This document shows, piece after piece, positions 1 to 9,838 of a stretch of DNA of 64,000 nucleotides (the first letter of the stretch is position 1; every line of letters starts with the position of its first letter). The notes below the pieces were generated by a model. That model searched no databases and had not been told where the DNA came from. It was given only the letters and a program-made list of their open reading frames with translations. The position numbers and the translations under genes were made by a program. This DNA is from Peribacillus saganii (GTDB lineage Bacteria > Bacillota > Bacilli > Bacillales > DSM-1321), in the NCBI RefSeq assembly GCF_003429095.1, contig NZ_QVTE01000055.1, positions 36,693-100,692 on the forward strand, in the 5' to 3' direction.

Positions 1-383
1 ACTCCATACATAAAAACTTCCTGTATATCCAATAGCCTGTCAGGCTGGAAAAGATCCCATCCATATTGCTGGCAATCCGACTTGAAGAAACGGTAGTCTT
101 CTTTTCCCCAGGAAACAAATACGTACCTGTCTCCTAAAAACTGAACGAATTTCTCATATGCTTCGTCAAAAGCTGGTGCTTGTGACATCATATCTTCTGT
201 AATTTGTGTAAGCTTAATTGTGAACTTTGAAAGAGGGCAGGAGGGTTTCACTAGAGTGGAAAATGTGTCAATAATTTTGCCGTCAGCATTGATTTTGACA
301 GCACCGATTTCAATGATTTCGCTCGGTTTATCTGTGGCATAGTTAAAGCTATTTCTCTCCACATCAACGATAATATAATGCAT
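1..383 (-). CDS. 3'-5' exonuclease, KapD-like (3' end outside window)
   Basis: The first 127 residues are visible. They begin MHYIIVDVE, the DxE metal-binding motif (D7, E9) of the DEDD RNase T/DNA polymerase III epsilon exonuclease fold, followed by an EIIEIGAVK strand and an ITEDM helix typical of the ExoII region. KapD, a predicted exonuclease linked to sporulation kinase control in Bacillus, is the nearest family I recognise. Of the two in-frame ATGs (389 and 383) I chose 383, because AAGGTG lies at the right distance from it and abuts the first ATG. The catalytic C-terminal His/Asp region is beyond the edge, so completeness cannot be judged. Confidence 0.7.
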   Translation of the reverse strand, partial: MHYIIVDVERNSFNYATDKPSEIIEIGAVKINADGKIIDTFSTLVKPSCPLSKFTIKLTQITEDMMSQAPAFDEAYEKFVQFLGDRYVFVSWGKEDYRFFKSDCQQYGWDLFQPDRLLDIQEVFMYG

Positions 384-501
384 ATTCATCACCTTCTCTA
401 TAATGCTAATTATATCAGAAAAATGTGAGTTTGTTATATCAAAAAACATGGATATATTGGAATGTCTAAAAAAGGTCATTAATAAAACCGAAATTTTTTT
501 T

Positions 502-530
502 AAAAAAGGCACCTTCTGAGAGAAGATGCC
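502..530 (-). terminator. intrinsic terminator of the SleB-family gene
   Basis: On the minus strand a 10-bp stem (GGCATCTTCT paired with AGAAGGTGCC, one G-T pair) with a 3-nt loop is followed by six T. It lies 28 bp past the stop codon of the hydrolase gene. Confidence 0.75.
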
Positions 531-557
531 AAATAAATGGATACTTATATATGAATT

Positions 558-1175
558 TTAATTTGCGAAAACGTGGTTTCCAATTTGCTTTGTTACAGGA
601 CGTGTGAAGATCCAATCATCAGTTGCTAGTCTTGGATTATAGTAGTAAAGCGATCCATTTGTTGGATCCGATCCAAGAAAAGCATCCTTAACTGCCCTAT
701 ATGCCGAGCTGCTTGGTTCCAAATAATATTGTCCATCATTAAGCGCCGTAAATGCATTTGTTTGATTAATTACTTTATGTATTGTATTTGGAAACTGGTT
801 GGATTCCACCCGGTTTAAAATCACTGCCGCAATAGCAACCTGTCCTTTATAGCTTTCTCCGCGGGCTTCTCCATTTACTATGTGTGCCATCCTGTTAACA
901 TCATTTAACCTGCTGATTGTTCTTGGGCCGACCAATCCGATTGCATCAATATGAAAATCTCTCTGAAATTGTTTTACTGCATTGGTAGTTAAAGGTCCGA
1001 AAAACCCGGTTGGTCCGGATTGCAAATATCCCATTTGATTCAAAATTGTTTGGATATGTATTACTTCTGAACCCTTGGAGCCTTCTGCAAGCGGGGCTGC
1101 CTTTGCTGCAGAACCTGTAAATCCTGGACTTAAAAAAAGCGTGAATGCTGCCAACATTGAATATACCATTTTCAT
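558..1175 (-). CDS. SleB-family cell wall hydrolase with peptidoglycan-binding domain
   Basis: 205 residues. Residues 1 to about 26 form a Sec signal peptide ending AKA. Residues 30-90 are a PG_binding_1 domain (GSKGSEVIHIQTILNQMGY, then GFFGPLTTNAVKQFQ), and residues 95-205 are a Hydrolase_2 domain with the putative catalytic Glu103 in NGEARGES. The architecture matches SleB/YkvT proteins, which are exported lytic transglycosylases or amidase-like enzymes that degrade spore cortex or vegetative peptidoglycan. It is shorter than SleB itself (about 300 residues), so YkvT-like is the better comparison. A GAGGAG site precedes the ATG with a rather long spacing. It is a single-gene unit with its own terminator. 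Confidence 0.85.
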   Translation of the reverse strand: MKMVYSMLAAFTLFLSPGFTGSAAKAAPLAEGSKGSEVIHIQTILNQMGYLQSGPTGFFGPLTTNAVKQFQRDFHIDAIGLVGPRTISRLNDVNRMAHIVNGEARGESYKGQVAIAAVILNRVESNQFPNTIHKVINQTNAFTALNDGQYYLEPSSSAYRAVKDAFLGSDPTNGSLYYYNPRLATDDWIFTRPVTKQIGNHVFAN

Positions 1176-1185
1176 AAAATAACAT

Positions 1186-1442
1186 CTCTCCTCGATTTCA
1201 ACTTCCGCGACTAAGAAAAAACTTTATTCACCTGCCTTCCATTTTTAGATATAAAAAGTGTTTCCGGTTGAATTTTCCCTGCATATGTCTGCTTAAACTT
1301 ATTTTCTATTATTGTTACTAGATTGTTATATCTGTAACATAACTTATGAGAAAATATTGACTGTCACCGGGCTAATTGTCTGTCCGATATATTGCTAGAC
1401 AATTTAACTTGATTTTCTATCTTATACTTGGGGCAGTATGGC
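1186..1442. other. intergenic region
   Basis: AT-rich spacer between the SleB-family gene and the thiC terminator, expected to hold the minus-strand promoter of the hydrolase gene. I see no convincing promoter boxes, gene or RNA structure. Confidence 0.5.
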
Positions 1443-1470
1443 AAAAAAGACTCCAGTAAGGACCGGAGCC
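1443..1470 (-). terminator. intrinsic terminator of thiW-thiC
   Basis: Minus-strand stem GGCTCCGGT / ACTGGAGTC (two G-T pairs), loop CCTT, followed by six T. It lies 17 bp after the thiC stop codon. Confidence 0.8.
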
Positions 1471-1487
1471 TATTCTTTTGTGAACAT

Positions 1488-3802
<2,315 letters not shown>

Positions 3803-3884
3803 AAAAAAATCCCTCCAGTTGGCAATTTATTTGCCGCACTGGGGGATACATGAAAACGGACAGAATCCTTTTGTTTTTGGAGCC

Positions 3885-3914
3885 AAAAAAGCAGACTCCA
3901 GCAACAGAATCTGC
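3885..3914 (-). terminator. riboswitch-controlled terminator (thi leader)
   Basis: Minus-strand hairpin GCAGATTC / GGAGTCTGC followed by six T. It sits between the TPP aptamer and thiW, about 80 bp before the thiW start, as expected for transcription attenuation when TPP is bound. Confidence 0.75.
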
Positions 3915-3934
3915 GTATGTAGACTAAGCCAACA

Positions 3935-4026
3935 CACTTTCCTCCGCTGGTACTAACCAGATCAGGTATAAGGGTCAAAGACTTAAAGGTCTTAATCTCA
4001 GCCGGCCAATATCCGGCACCCCCAGT
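3935..4026 (-). promoter_or_regulatory. TPP riboswitch (THI element)
   Basis: Read on the minus strand the segment contains the hallmark blocks in order: CACTGGGGGTGCC, GGCTGAGAT, GACCCTT, ACCTGATCTGGTTAGTACCA and GCGGAGGAAAGTG. These form the P1-P5 arms of the thiamine pyrophosphate aptamer. It precedes thiW-thiC and a terminator, so TPP should switch the operon off. Confidence 0.95.
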
Positions 4027-4056
4027 GCAAACATTTATAATATTTTGATATTTATA

Positions 4057-4084
4057 ACTATAACATATGACGAATGAAAAGCAA
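4057..4084 (-). promoter_or_regulatory. possible sigma-A promoter for the thi leader
   Basis: Minus-strand TTGCTT and TATAGT separated by 16 bp, with the TPP aptamer starting about 30 nt downstream. Assigned by eye from position and similarity only. Confidence 0.35.
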
Positions 4085-4212
4085 CCTTTTTATGAAGGTG
4101 TTTTTTGATGGCTGAGATTATTAAACTTTTTGAAATGGAGGGATATCCCCATTTTATATGACAGAAGCTTTGCCACATCTGCAATGGTACTAAGTTAATA
4201 AAGAATAATAGA

Positions 4213-4241
4213 TTGAAAGTGGACAAATGATATTATTAATA
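4213..4241 (+). promoter_or_regulatory. possible sigma-A promoter for the cobalamin operon
   Basis: TTGAAA and TTAATA separated by 17 bp, about 35 bp upstream of the cobalamin aptamer. The -10 match is weak. Confidence 0.35.
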
Positions 4242-4278
4242 GTATATTGGAAAAAAACTTAATAATTTCCATTGGATA

Positions 4279-4465
4279 GGTGTTGAATGCATATTCATGC
4301 ATTCACTTAATAGGGAAGCTCGGTGAAATTCCGACGCGGTACCCGCCACTGTAAATCGGAGCGACCTGCAAGATGTCACTGTTGTTAAAAACGGGAAGAC
4401 GCAGGAAGTGTTGAAGATGAGCCAGGAGACCTGCCTGTTTAATGAGCACGAAGGACCTACGGGAA
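4279..4465 (+). promoter_or_regulatory. cobalamin (adenosylcobalamin) riboswitch
   Basis: The order of elements matches the B12 aptamer: GGTG with AGGGAAGCTCGGTGAAATTCC, ACGCGGTACCCGCCACTGTAA, GGGAAGACGCAGG, and the B12 box variant GAGCCAGGAGACCTGCC followed by an A-rich/ACGGG block. It lies just before cbiMNQO and a strong terminator, so cobalamin should reduce read-through into the whole 15-kb operon. Confidence 0.95.
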
Positions 4466-4545
4466 AATAGGGAGGTGTTTGTCAGGGATATGTCTGTGGA
4501 GTGGTATGTGTTCTCATGCCATTCGGTACATTATACACTTATTCT

Positions 4546-4581
4546 GAGCATTCAAACCTATTTGGTTTGGATGCTCTTTTT
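4546..4581 (+). terminator. terminator in the cobalamin riboswitch leader
   Basis: A 13-bp near-perfect stem (GAGCATTCAAACC / GGTTTGGATGCTC) with a 5-nt loop followed by TTTTT, ending 29 bp before the cbiM start. This is the expected expression platform of the upstream aptamer. Confidence 0.9.
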
Positions 4582-4610
4582 GCTTTGCAAGAAAAATGGA
4601 GGTGTCATTT

Positions 4611-5369
4611 TTGATTAAGAAAATTTTTTGGCCATTGACATTTATATTCGTTTTTACCTGTTATTTTTGGTTAAATTCATTGCATTCTGCTTATGCAATG
4701 CATATCATGGAAGGCTTTCTTCCAGCAGCCTGGGCGATTTTTTGGTGGATCATTATGATTCCATTCCTTATCGTGGGACTCCGGGCGATCAAAAGAAAGA
4801 TAACTGAGAATCCGGAGCTGAAAACTATTCTTGGTTTATCGGGAGCGTTCGTGTTTGTATTATCAGCCTTAAAAATTCCATCTGTGACCGGAAGCAGTTC
4901 ACATCCCACCGGGGTTGGGCTCGGGTCGATCCTGTTCGGGCCAACCGCAATGAGTGTGCTTGGCACTATTGCTCTTTTGTTCCAATCGCTGTTGCTTGCA
5001 CATGGGGGATTAACCTCATTGGGAGCAAATGCTTTTTCAATGGCTGTTGTTGGGCCATTCATTGCATACGCAGTATTTAAAGGAGGGACAAAAATCAATT
5101 TTTCTTTTTCATTTTGTGTTTTTCTTGCTGCATTACTTGGGGGGATAGGTACATATATCAGTACTTCACTGCAATTGGCACTGGCGTTTCCAAGTGAAGT
5201 TGGCGGAGTGTTGCAATCATTTTATAAATTTGCCGCGATCTTTGCAATTACTCAGGTGCCATTGGCTATTAGTGAGGGTTTGTTGACGGTGATCGTGATG
5301 AACCTTATTAAAAAATACAATATGAACGAGTTAAAGCTTCTAAAAGTTTTTATTAAGGAGGCACGGTGA
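4611..5369 (+). CDS. cbiM: cobalt ECF transporter substrate-binding membrane protein CbiM
   Basis: CbiM is the membrane S component that captures Co2+ for the CbiMNQO importer. The N-terminal hydrophobic segment ends SAYA and is followed by [13 protein letters not shown]. In this family the signal peptide is removed so that the new N-terminal Met-His coordinates the metal, and that arrangement is visible here. Six or so further membrane spans and the [12 protein letters not shown] loop are typical. I start it at TTG 4611 because GGAGGTG lies 7 nt upstream. An in-frame ATG at 4596 overlaps that site and has no ribosome binding site of its own. First gene after the B12 riboswitch. Confidence 0.93.
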   Translation: MIKKIFWPLTFIFVFTCYFWLNSLHSAYAMHIMEGFLPAAWAIFWWIIMIPFLIVGLRAIKRKITENPELKTILGLSGAFVFVLSALKIPSVTGSSSHPTGVGLGSILFGPTAMSVLGTIALLFQSLLLAHGGLTSLGANAFSMAVVGPFIAYAVFKGGTKINFSFSFCVFLAALLGGIGTYISTSLQLALAFPSEVGGVLQSFYKFAAIFAITQVPLAISEGLLTVIVMNLIKKYNMNELKLLKVFIKEAR

Positions 5370-5371
5370 TC

Positions 5372-5659
5372 ATGAAAAATACGTTATTACTGGCTTTTGT
5401 GATTCTGCTCGCTATCATCCCTTTTTATATCCATAGGGATTCAGAATTTGGGGGAGCGGATGGGCAGGCAGAAGAAGCAATTCAGGAAATTGCACCGGAA
5501 TATACGCCTTGGGTCCAAGCATTGTGGGAACCGCCGGGCGGAGAGACAGAAAGTTTGTTATTTTCACTGCAGGCTGCTATTGGATCGTTAGTAATTGGAT
5601 ATGTGATTGGTTTTGGCAGAGCCCGGAAGAAATATTCAAACAACGCTGAAAGCAAATAG
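5372..5659 (+). CDS. cbiN: cobalt ECF transporter auxiliary protein CbiN
   Basis: About 95 residues with an N-terminal membrane segment, an acidic external loop rich in Glu/Asp with the family motif PWVQALWEPPGGE, and a C-terminal span (AAIGSLVIGYVIGF). CbiN helps CbiM load Co2+. AAGGAGG precedes two possible starts, GTG 5366 (overlapping the cbiM stop codon) and ATG 5372. I chose the ATG on spacing. Operon position between cbiM and cbiQ is canonical. Confidence 0.93.
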   Translation: MKNTLLLAFVILLAIIPFYIHRDSEFGGADGQAEEAIQEIAPEYTPWVQALWEPPGGETESLLFSLQAAIGSLVIGYVIGFGRARKKYSNNAESK

Positions 5660-5663
5660 CCGT

Positions 5664-6440
5664 ATGCTGCTAATAGACAAATACGCTTATATCACTTTAT
5701 TCAAAGATGTTCATCCGGTGGAAAAGGGGGTATTTGCTTTTTCACTTCTGCTTTTTTGCATCGTCACCAAAAATCTTTATGTTGGATTGTTTACATTTTC
5801 CATTATGAGTACAGCGATTGTTATGGGTGCCAAAATTCCATTGCGCTATTATACGCAAATGCTGAAGCTGCCTGCTTTTTTCTTGTTAACAAGTGCTTTG
5901 GCTATGCTTGTATCGTTTGCTCCGGCAGATGTGGCGCTGTCAGGTTACGCAGTAAAATCGGAAGTCGGCCGATGGCAAATCTATATTACAGTGGATAATG
6001 TCAAGCGTGTTGTAGGACTGGTTATTTCTGTATTCGCCAGTGTCAGCTGCATGTACTTTTTCATCTTGACAACACCAGCACAGCAAATGGCCTGGCTTAT
6101 GCATAAGCTTCGGATTCCTGCATTATTCATTGATCTATCTCTATCGACGTACCGTTTTATATTTATACTGCTGCAAACGGTGTATGAAATTCGGCTTTCG
6201 CAAGCCAGCAGACTTGGATACAAATCTTTCAGATCAACCATCATTTCATTAGGGCAATTGGCGTCCGTGCTATTCATCAAGACGATGAAGTCTGCAGAGG
6301 AGGTAAATATTGCGATGGCAACAAGAGGGAATGACGAGTCAGTTTATCAAACCCATATGAATCTGCGCTTTCGGAGCCTGCATTGGGCTGTGATTACGTT
6401 AGCCGGAGCTTTCCAGTGCTTGTTGTTATTCATTACATAG
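5664..6440 (+). CDS. cbiQ: cobalt ECF transporter T component CbiQ
   Basis: CbiQ is the transmembrane coupling (EcfT) subunit that links CbiM to the ATPase. The protein starts MLLIDKYAYITLFKDVHPVEK, the usual CbiQ opening. It has several membrane spans and the coupling-helix motif AMATRG near residue 225, which contacts the ATPase. The start at 5664 lies 4 bp after the cbiN stop with only a weak ribosome binding site, so translational coupling is likely. The reading frame is open upstream to 5607, but that would overlap cbiN and does not match the family N-terminus. Confidence 0.92.
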   Translation: MLLIDKYAYITLFKDVHPVEKGVFAFSLLLFCIVTKNLYVGLFTFSIMSTAIVMGAKIPLRYYTQMLKLPAFFLLTSALAMLVSFAPADVALSGYAVKSEVGRWQIYITVDNVKRVVGLVISVFASVSCMYFFILTTPAQQMAWLMHKLRIPALFIDLSLSTYRFIFILLQTVYEIRLSQASRLGYKSFRSTIISLGQLASVLFIKTMKSAEEVNIAMATRGNDESVYQTHMNLRFRSLHWAVITLAGAFQCLLLFIT

Positions 6441-6464
6441 ATTAATGGAAAGAGGAACGACAAT

Positions 6465-7307
6465 ATGGATGTACCTATCATCGAACTTGATTCAGTTTCC
6501 TACCAATATCCGGATCATACGAAAGCGCTTAACAATGTTTGTCTTACGATTGAACGGGGCAGAAAAATCGCCTTATTAGGCAATAATGGGGCCGGAAAAT
6601 CAACTCTGCTGTTACATTTGAATGCAATTTTAAAACCAACAAGCGGGCAGCTTCGGTTCAAGGGTTCAGTAATTTCATACAGGAGAAACGAGATTAGAAT
6701 TCTTAGAAAACTAGTAGGCATCGTTTTTCAGGATCCGGACTCACAGCTTTTTTCCTCCAGTGTTTATGAGGACATTCAATACGGGCCGCGAAATCTTGGG
6801 CTTTCAGAAGAAAAAGTTAAGAAAGCTGCAGATGCTGCGATCGGGATGACGGAAACAGAAAACATAAAGGACAAGCCTCCACATTTCCTAAGCTTAGGGC
6901 AAAAGAAAAGAGTAGCGATTGCGGGAATTCTGGCGATGGAGCCGGAACTGCTGATCCTGGATGAACCTACTGCCGGCCTGGACCCTTATTATGCAAACAA
7001 GATTATGGCCGTACTTGAGGATATCCATAATGAAGACCGTTCCATTATCATCTCGACACATGATGTAAACCTTGCCTATGAATGGGCAGATGAGGTGTGG
7101 ATCATGAATGCGGGGGAAATAATTGCAAAAGGCTGTCCAACTGTTGTTTTTCAGGATGAGAGGATTTTACGAAAAAGTCATTTGGAAAAACCATGGATTA
7201 TCGATGTCTTTGACAGCGTCCAGGAACAATTGAAGAATGGAGCCTACCCCCGGACAAGGAAAGAGCTGTTAGAACGAATCGCTAAACTTAATAGAGTCCT
7301 GGCCTAG
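6465..7307 (+). CDS. cbiO: cobalt ECF transporter ATP-binding protein CbiO
   Basis: 280 residues, ABC ATPase of the cobalt importer. Walker A is GNNGAGKST (about residues 39-47), the Q-loop is FQDPDSQLFSSSV, the signature is LSLGQKKR, Walker B is LLILDEPTAGLD and the switch His lies in STHDV. The QDPDSQ Q-loop and YGPRNLGLS are typical of ECF-type A subunits. GAGGAAC precedes the ATG. It closes the cbiMNQO cassette, and the biosynthesis genes follow after 28 bp. Confidence 0.94.
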   Translation: MDVPIIELDSVSYQYPDHTKALNNVCLTIERGRKIALLGNNGAGKSTLLLHLNAILKPTSGQLRFKGSVISYRRNEIRILRKLVGIVFQDPDSQLFSSSVYEDIQYGPRNLGLSEEKVKKAADAAIGMTETENIKDKPPHFLSLGQKKRVAIAGILAMEPELLILDEPTAGLDPYYANKIMAVLEDIHNEDRSIIISTHDVNLAYEWADEVWIMNAGEIIAKGCPTVVFQDERILRKSHLEKPWIIDVFDSVQEQLKNGAYPRTRKELLERIAKLNRVLA

Positions 7308-7335
7308 TGTATAAAAAAAGAAATGGGGAATGCAA

Positions 7336-7713
7336 GTGACGACCTGGAATCTGAATGGTACACGAAAACACGTACTAATTTGTAATGGCTCAAGCTGTAT
7401 GCGAAAAGGAGGGGAAGAAGTAACCCAGGCAATGCGCGGTGAAATTACTGCCCGTAATCTGGATGCTGTTGTCCATACAACACGCACACGCTGCAACGGG
7501 CGCTGTAAAGACGCACCGGTTGTGATTGTTTACCCGGATGGAACCTGGTACGGCGAAGTAGATGAAATGTTAGCGAAAGAAATTGTAACTGCCCATATAG
7601 AGCAGGGAAGCCAAGTTGATGAATTGGTATGTTATGTAACCAAAGAAACAGGGATGCAGCTGCAGAATAATCGGCCGCTGGGTATTTCCAAGGAAAAAAT
7701 AACTCAAGCTTAA
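7336..7713 (+). CDS. cbiW: CbiW, thioredoxin-fold [2Fe-2S] ferredoxin of the cobalamin operon
   Basis: About 125 residues resembling thioredoxin-like [2Fe-2S] ferredoxins. The four expected cysteine ligands are present as C-x4-C (CNGSSC) near residue 17 and C-x3-C (CNGRC) near residue 55, with VVIVYPDGTWYGEV as the conserved C-terminal strand. In B. megaterium a protein of this kind, CbiW, starts the cobalamin operon directly before cbiH60, as here. It probably supplies electrons to a reductive step, though the exact partner is not known to me. GGGGA is 7 nt before GTG 7336, which I prefer to the ATG at 7330. Confidence 0.85.
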   Translation: MTTWNLNGTRKHVLICNGSSCMRKGGEEVTQAMRGEITARNLDAVVHTTRTRCNGRCKDAPVVIVYPDGTWYGEVDEMLAKEIVTAHIEQGSQVDELVCYVTKETGMQLQNNRPLGISKEKITQA

Positions 7714-7723
7714 GGGGGCCAAC

Positions 7724-9337
7724 ATGAGCGGGAGAATTCTGATCGTCGGTTTTGGGCCAGGCAGTGAAAAACACATTACGTTCCGGGCAAAAGAGGCCAT
7801 TTCGGAAAGTGATTGTGTGCTTGGCTATAAAACTTATGTTGATTTAATCAAGGATCTTTTGACAGATCAAGAGATTATAAGTACAGGGATGTCCGAAGAG
7901 GTAAGCCGTGCGCAGGCAGCAGTTAAACTGGCGGAGAGCGGCAGGAAGGTTGCGGTAATTTCAAGCGGTGATGCAGGTGTTTACGGAATGGCCGGATTAG
8001 TATACGAAGTACTCGTTGAAAAAGGCTGGACCGCAGAAAACGGGATTGAAGTGGAGGTTGTGCCAGGCATTTCTGCGATTAACTCTTGTGCGGCTCTCCT
8101 CGGTGCCCCGATTATGCATGATGCCTGCACGATCAGTTTAAGCGACCATTTAACACCATGGGAAATCATCGCCCGCCGCCTAGAGGCAGCAGGAATGGCT
8201 GATTTCGTTGTGGCACTTTACAATCCAAAAAGCGGAAGGCGTACCAGGCAAATTAAAGAAGCCCAACGAATTCTGTTAAAGTACCGTTCGCCTGGGACAC
8301 CAGTGGGGTTAGTGAAAAGCGGTTATCGTGAACGACAGCAGATCGTGATGACAACTCTCGGCGATATGCTGAACCATGAAATTGGCATGCTAACCACTGT
8401 CATCATTGGCAATTCCTCAACTTTTTTCCATGGCAAAAAAATGATCACGCCAAGAGGATATCAGCGCAAATATACACTAAGCGCAGAGGAGCAGCCTTTG
8501 AAGCTGCATGAGCGGCTGAGGGAAGAAAATGAACCATGGGCATTGCATGGAGGAGAAAAAGAACCAAACCCAGTCAATAAGGAAAAGGCAACATCCCTTG
8601 AAATTGCCCTCGAAGCATTGGAACGATTAGGCGGCAGCGAAATCCAAACAGCAGCTGGGGCGGAACGACTCGCAATGCCGCATCAAGAAAAGATCCTTGA
8701 GCTAGCAGTAAGCCCTGGCGTCGATAAGAAAAAATTCACTTCCAAGCAAATGATGCTGCTGGGAGAAATAGCTGGCGATACCGGGGAGCTTGAATATACC
8801 CCCCATCACCAGATCATCTTGCGAATTCCTGCTGAGAGTCCGGAAGACATTCAAGAAAGACTTGAAAGTGAAGGGTTCTTATTATCGCCAATTGGCAATG
8901 TCGTAACCGTGAAAGCTTGTGATTTTTGTGATGGCGATAAAAAGGATTCGATCCCATATGCGTTGGAGATACAGCGGAAGCTTGGAGGACTTCAAGTGCC
9001 AAAGGAGCTGTATATCGGATTTAACGGCTGTGGCATGGCGTGTTACGGTGCTGTTAATGAAGATATCGGGATTATTTACCGCCAAGGGAAGTTTGACCTT
9101 TTTATGGGGGCGAAAACAGTTGGAAGGACAGCACATGCCGGCCAGCCGGTAGCCGAAGGCATTGAACCTAAGCAATTAGTCCCGTTAGTGGAATCAATCG
9201 TACAGGAATATATCGAAAAAGGCCATCCAAATGAAAGATTTTTCAAATATTTTAAGAGAGTTAAGCAGATAAAAGGATTCGTGTACAAGGACATGATGCC
9301 GAAGATCGAACTCGAACCGGCTCCATGCGGGGATTAA
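7724..9337 (+). CDS. cbiH60: CbiH60, cobalt-factor III C17-methyltransferase with fused Fe-S reductase-like domain
   Basis: 537 residues against about 240 for ordinary CbiH. Residues 1-245 are a SAM-dependent tetrapyrrole methylase (GFGPGSEKHIT, SSGDAGVYGM, VPGISAINSCAALLGAP) that methylates C17 and contracts the corrin ring. After a linker, residues 320-537 resemble a nitrite/sulfite reductase half, with Cys motifs CDFCDG and GFNGCGMACYG that probably hold a [4Fe-4S] cluster. The same fusion is known from B. megaterium CbiH60, and the Fe-S part is thought to assist ring contraction. AAGGGGG precedes the ATG, and the gene starts 10 bp after cbiW. Confidence 0.93.
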   Translation: MSGRILIVGFGPGSEKHITFRAKEAISESDCVLGYKTYVDLIKDLLTDQEIISTGMSEEVSRAQAAVKLAESGRKVAVISSGDAGVYGMAGLVYEVLVEKGWTAENGIEVEVVPGISAINSCAALLGAPIMHDACTISLSDHLTPWEIIARRLEAAGMADFVVALYNPKSGRRTRQIKEAQRILLKYRSPGTPVGLVKSGYRERQQIVMTTLGDMLNHEIGMLTTVIIGNSSTFFHGKKMITPRGYQRKYTLSAEEQPLKLHERLREENEPWALHGGEKEPNPVNKEKATSLEIALEALERLGGSEIQTAAGAERLAMPHQEKILELAVSPGVDKKKFTSKQMMLLGEIAGDTGELEYTPHHQIILRIPAESPEDIQERLESEGFLLSPIGNVVTVKACDFCDGDKKDSIPYALEIQRKLGGLQVPKELYIGFNGCGMACYGAVNEDIGIIYRQGKFDLFMGAKTVGRTAHAGQPVAEGIEPKQLVPLVESIVQEYIEKGHPNERFFKYFKRVKQIKGFVYKDMMPKIELEPAPCGD

Positions 9338-9339
9338 AT

Positions 9340-9806
9340 AGAAAAGCGCAAGTGCCCTGGAAGAGGGAGAACGGCTAGGTCGCCACGTCCTGTGGCAACG
9401 CCGTTCTGACCCACATCCTGAAAAAAGGAACGTCGACTAAGTTCTGGCAGAGTTGGAACTAAGGCCACTTCAACCTCCGTCCTGTGTCAAACGTCGACGC
9501 TAGCACATCCTCACAAAGCTGCCACTTTGTTTCGTGCGAGGTATCGCTGAGGGAGCCTTCCTTGTCCTGTGTAAGTCCGAAAAGCATAGGACAAGCACTG
9601 GGGCTTTTTGCCTTCAGAAGTGATTGGCTTATGACCAAGGCGATGGCACTTGATCGCAACACAGGGTTGTGGGGTACTTGGTCACAACATTCGAGGCCGG
9701 GGCTAAGACCACCACATCCTGTGGCGATGCCGGCACTAGCACGTCCTGTGCGTTGGGGCTTTAGTCTACTGCGAAAAAAGTTGATGGGCGCTGAAGCTAG
9801 ACTCTC
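9340..9806 (+). repeat. dispersed folded repeat, expanded copy, inside the cobalamin operon
   Basis: The segment opens GAAAAGCGCAAGTGCCCTGG and closes GGGCGCTGAAGCTAGAC. It shares CTTTTTGCCTTCAGAAG followed by GATTGGCTTATGACC with a compact copy at 59717-59846. This copy is about 340 bp longer and carries at least six phrases related to CACRTCCTGTGGCAACG (near 9387, 9412, 9479, 9505, 9567, 9711, 9743). It is GC-richer than its surroundings. An open frame of about 100 codons lies across it but has no ribosome binding site. It separates cbiH60 from cbiX. Confidence 0.8.
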
Positions 9807-9838
9807 TTAATCTTATGAAAAAACAAGGAGGAATACGA

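Noticed and set aside
4035..4226. 63-codon minus-strand open frame between the two riboswitches
   Set aside because: No ribosome binding site, AT-rich composition giving a Phe/Ile/Leu/Lys-heavy peptide, and it overlaps the leader promoters.
9484..9810. 108-codon open frame in the cbiH60-cbiX spacer
   Set aside because: It lies wholly inside the dispersed repeat, lacks a ribosome binding site and gives no recognisable protein.
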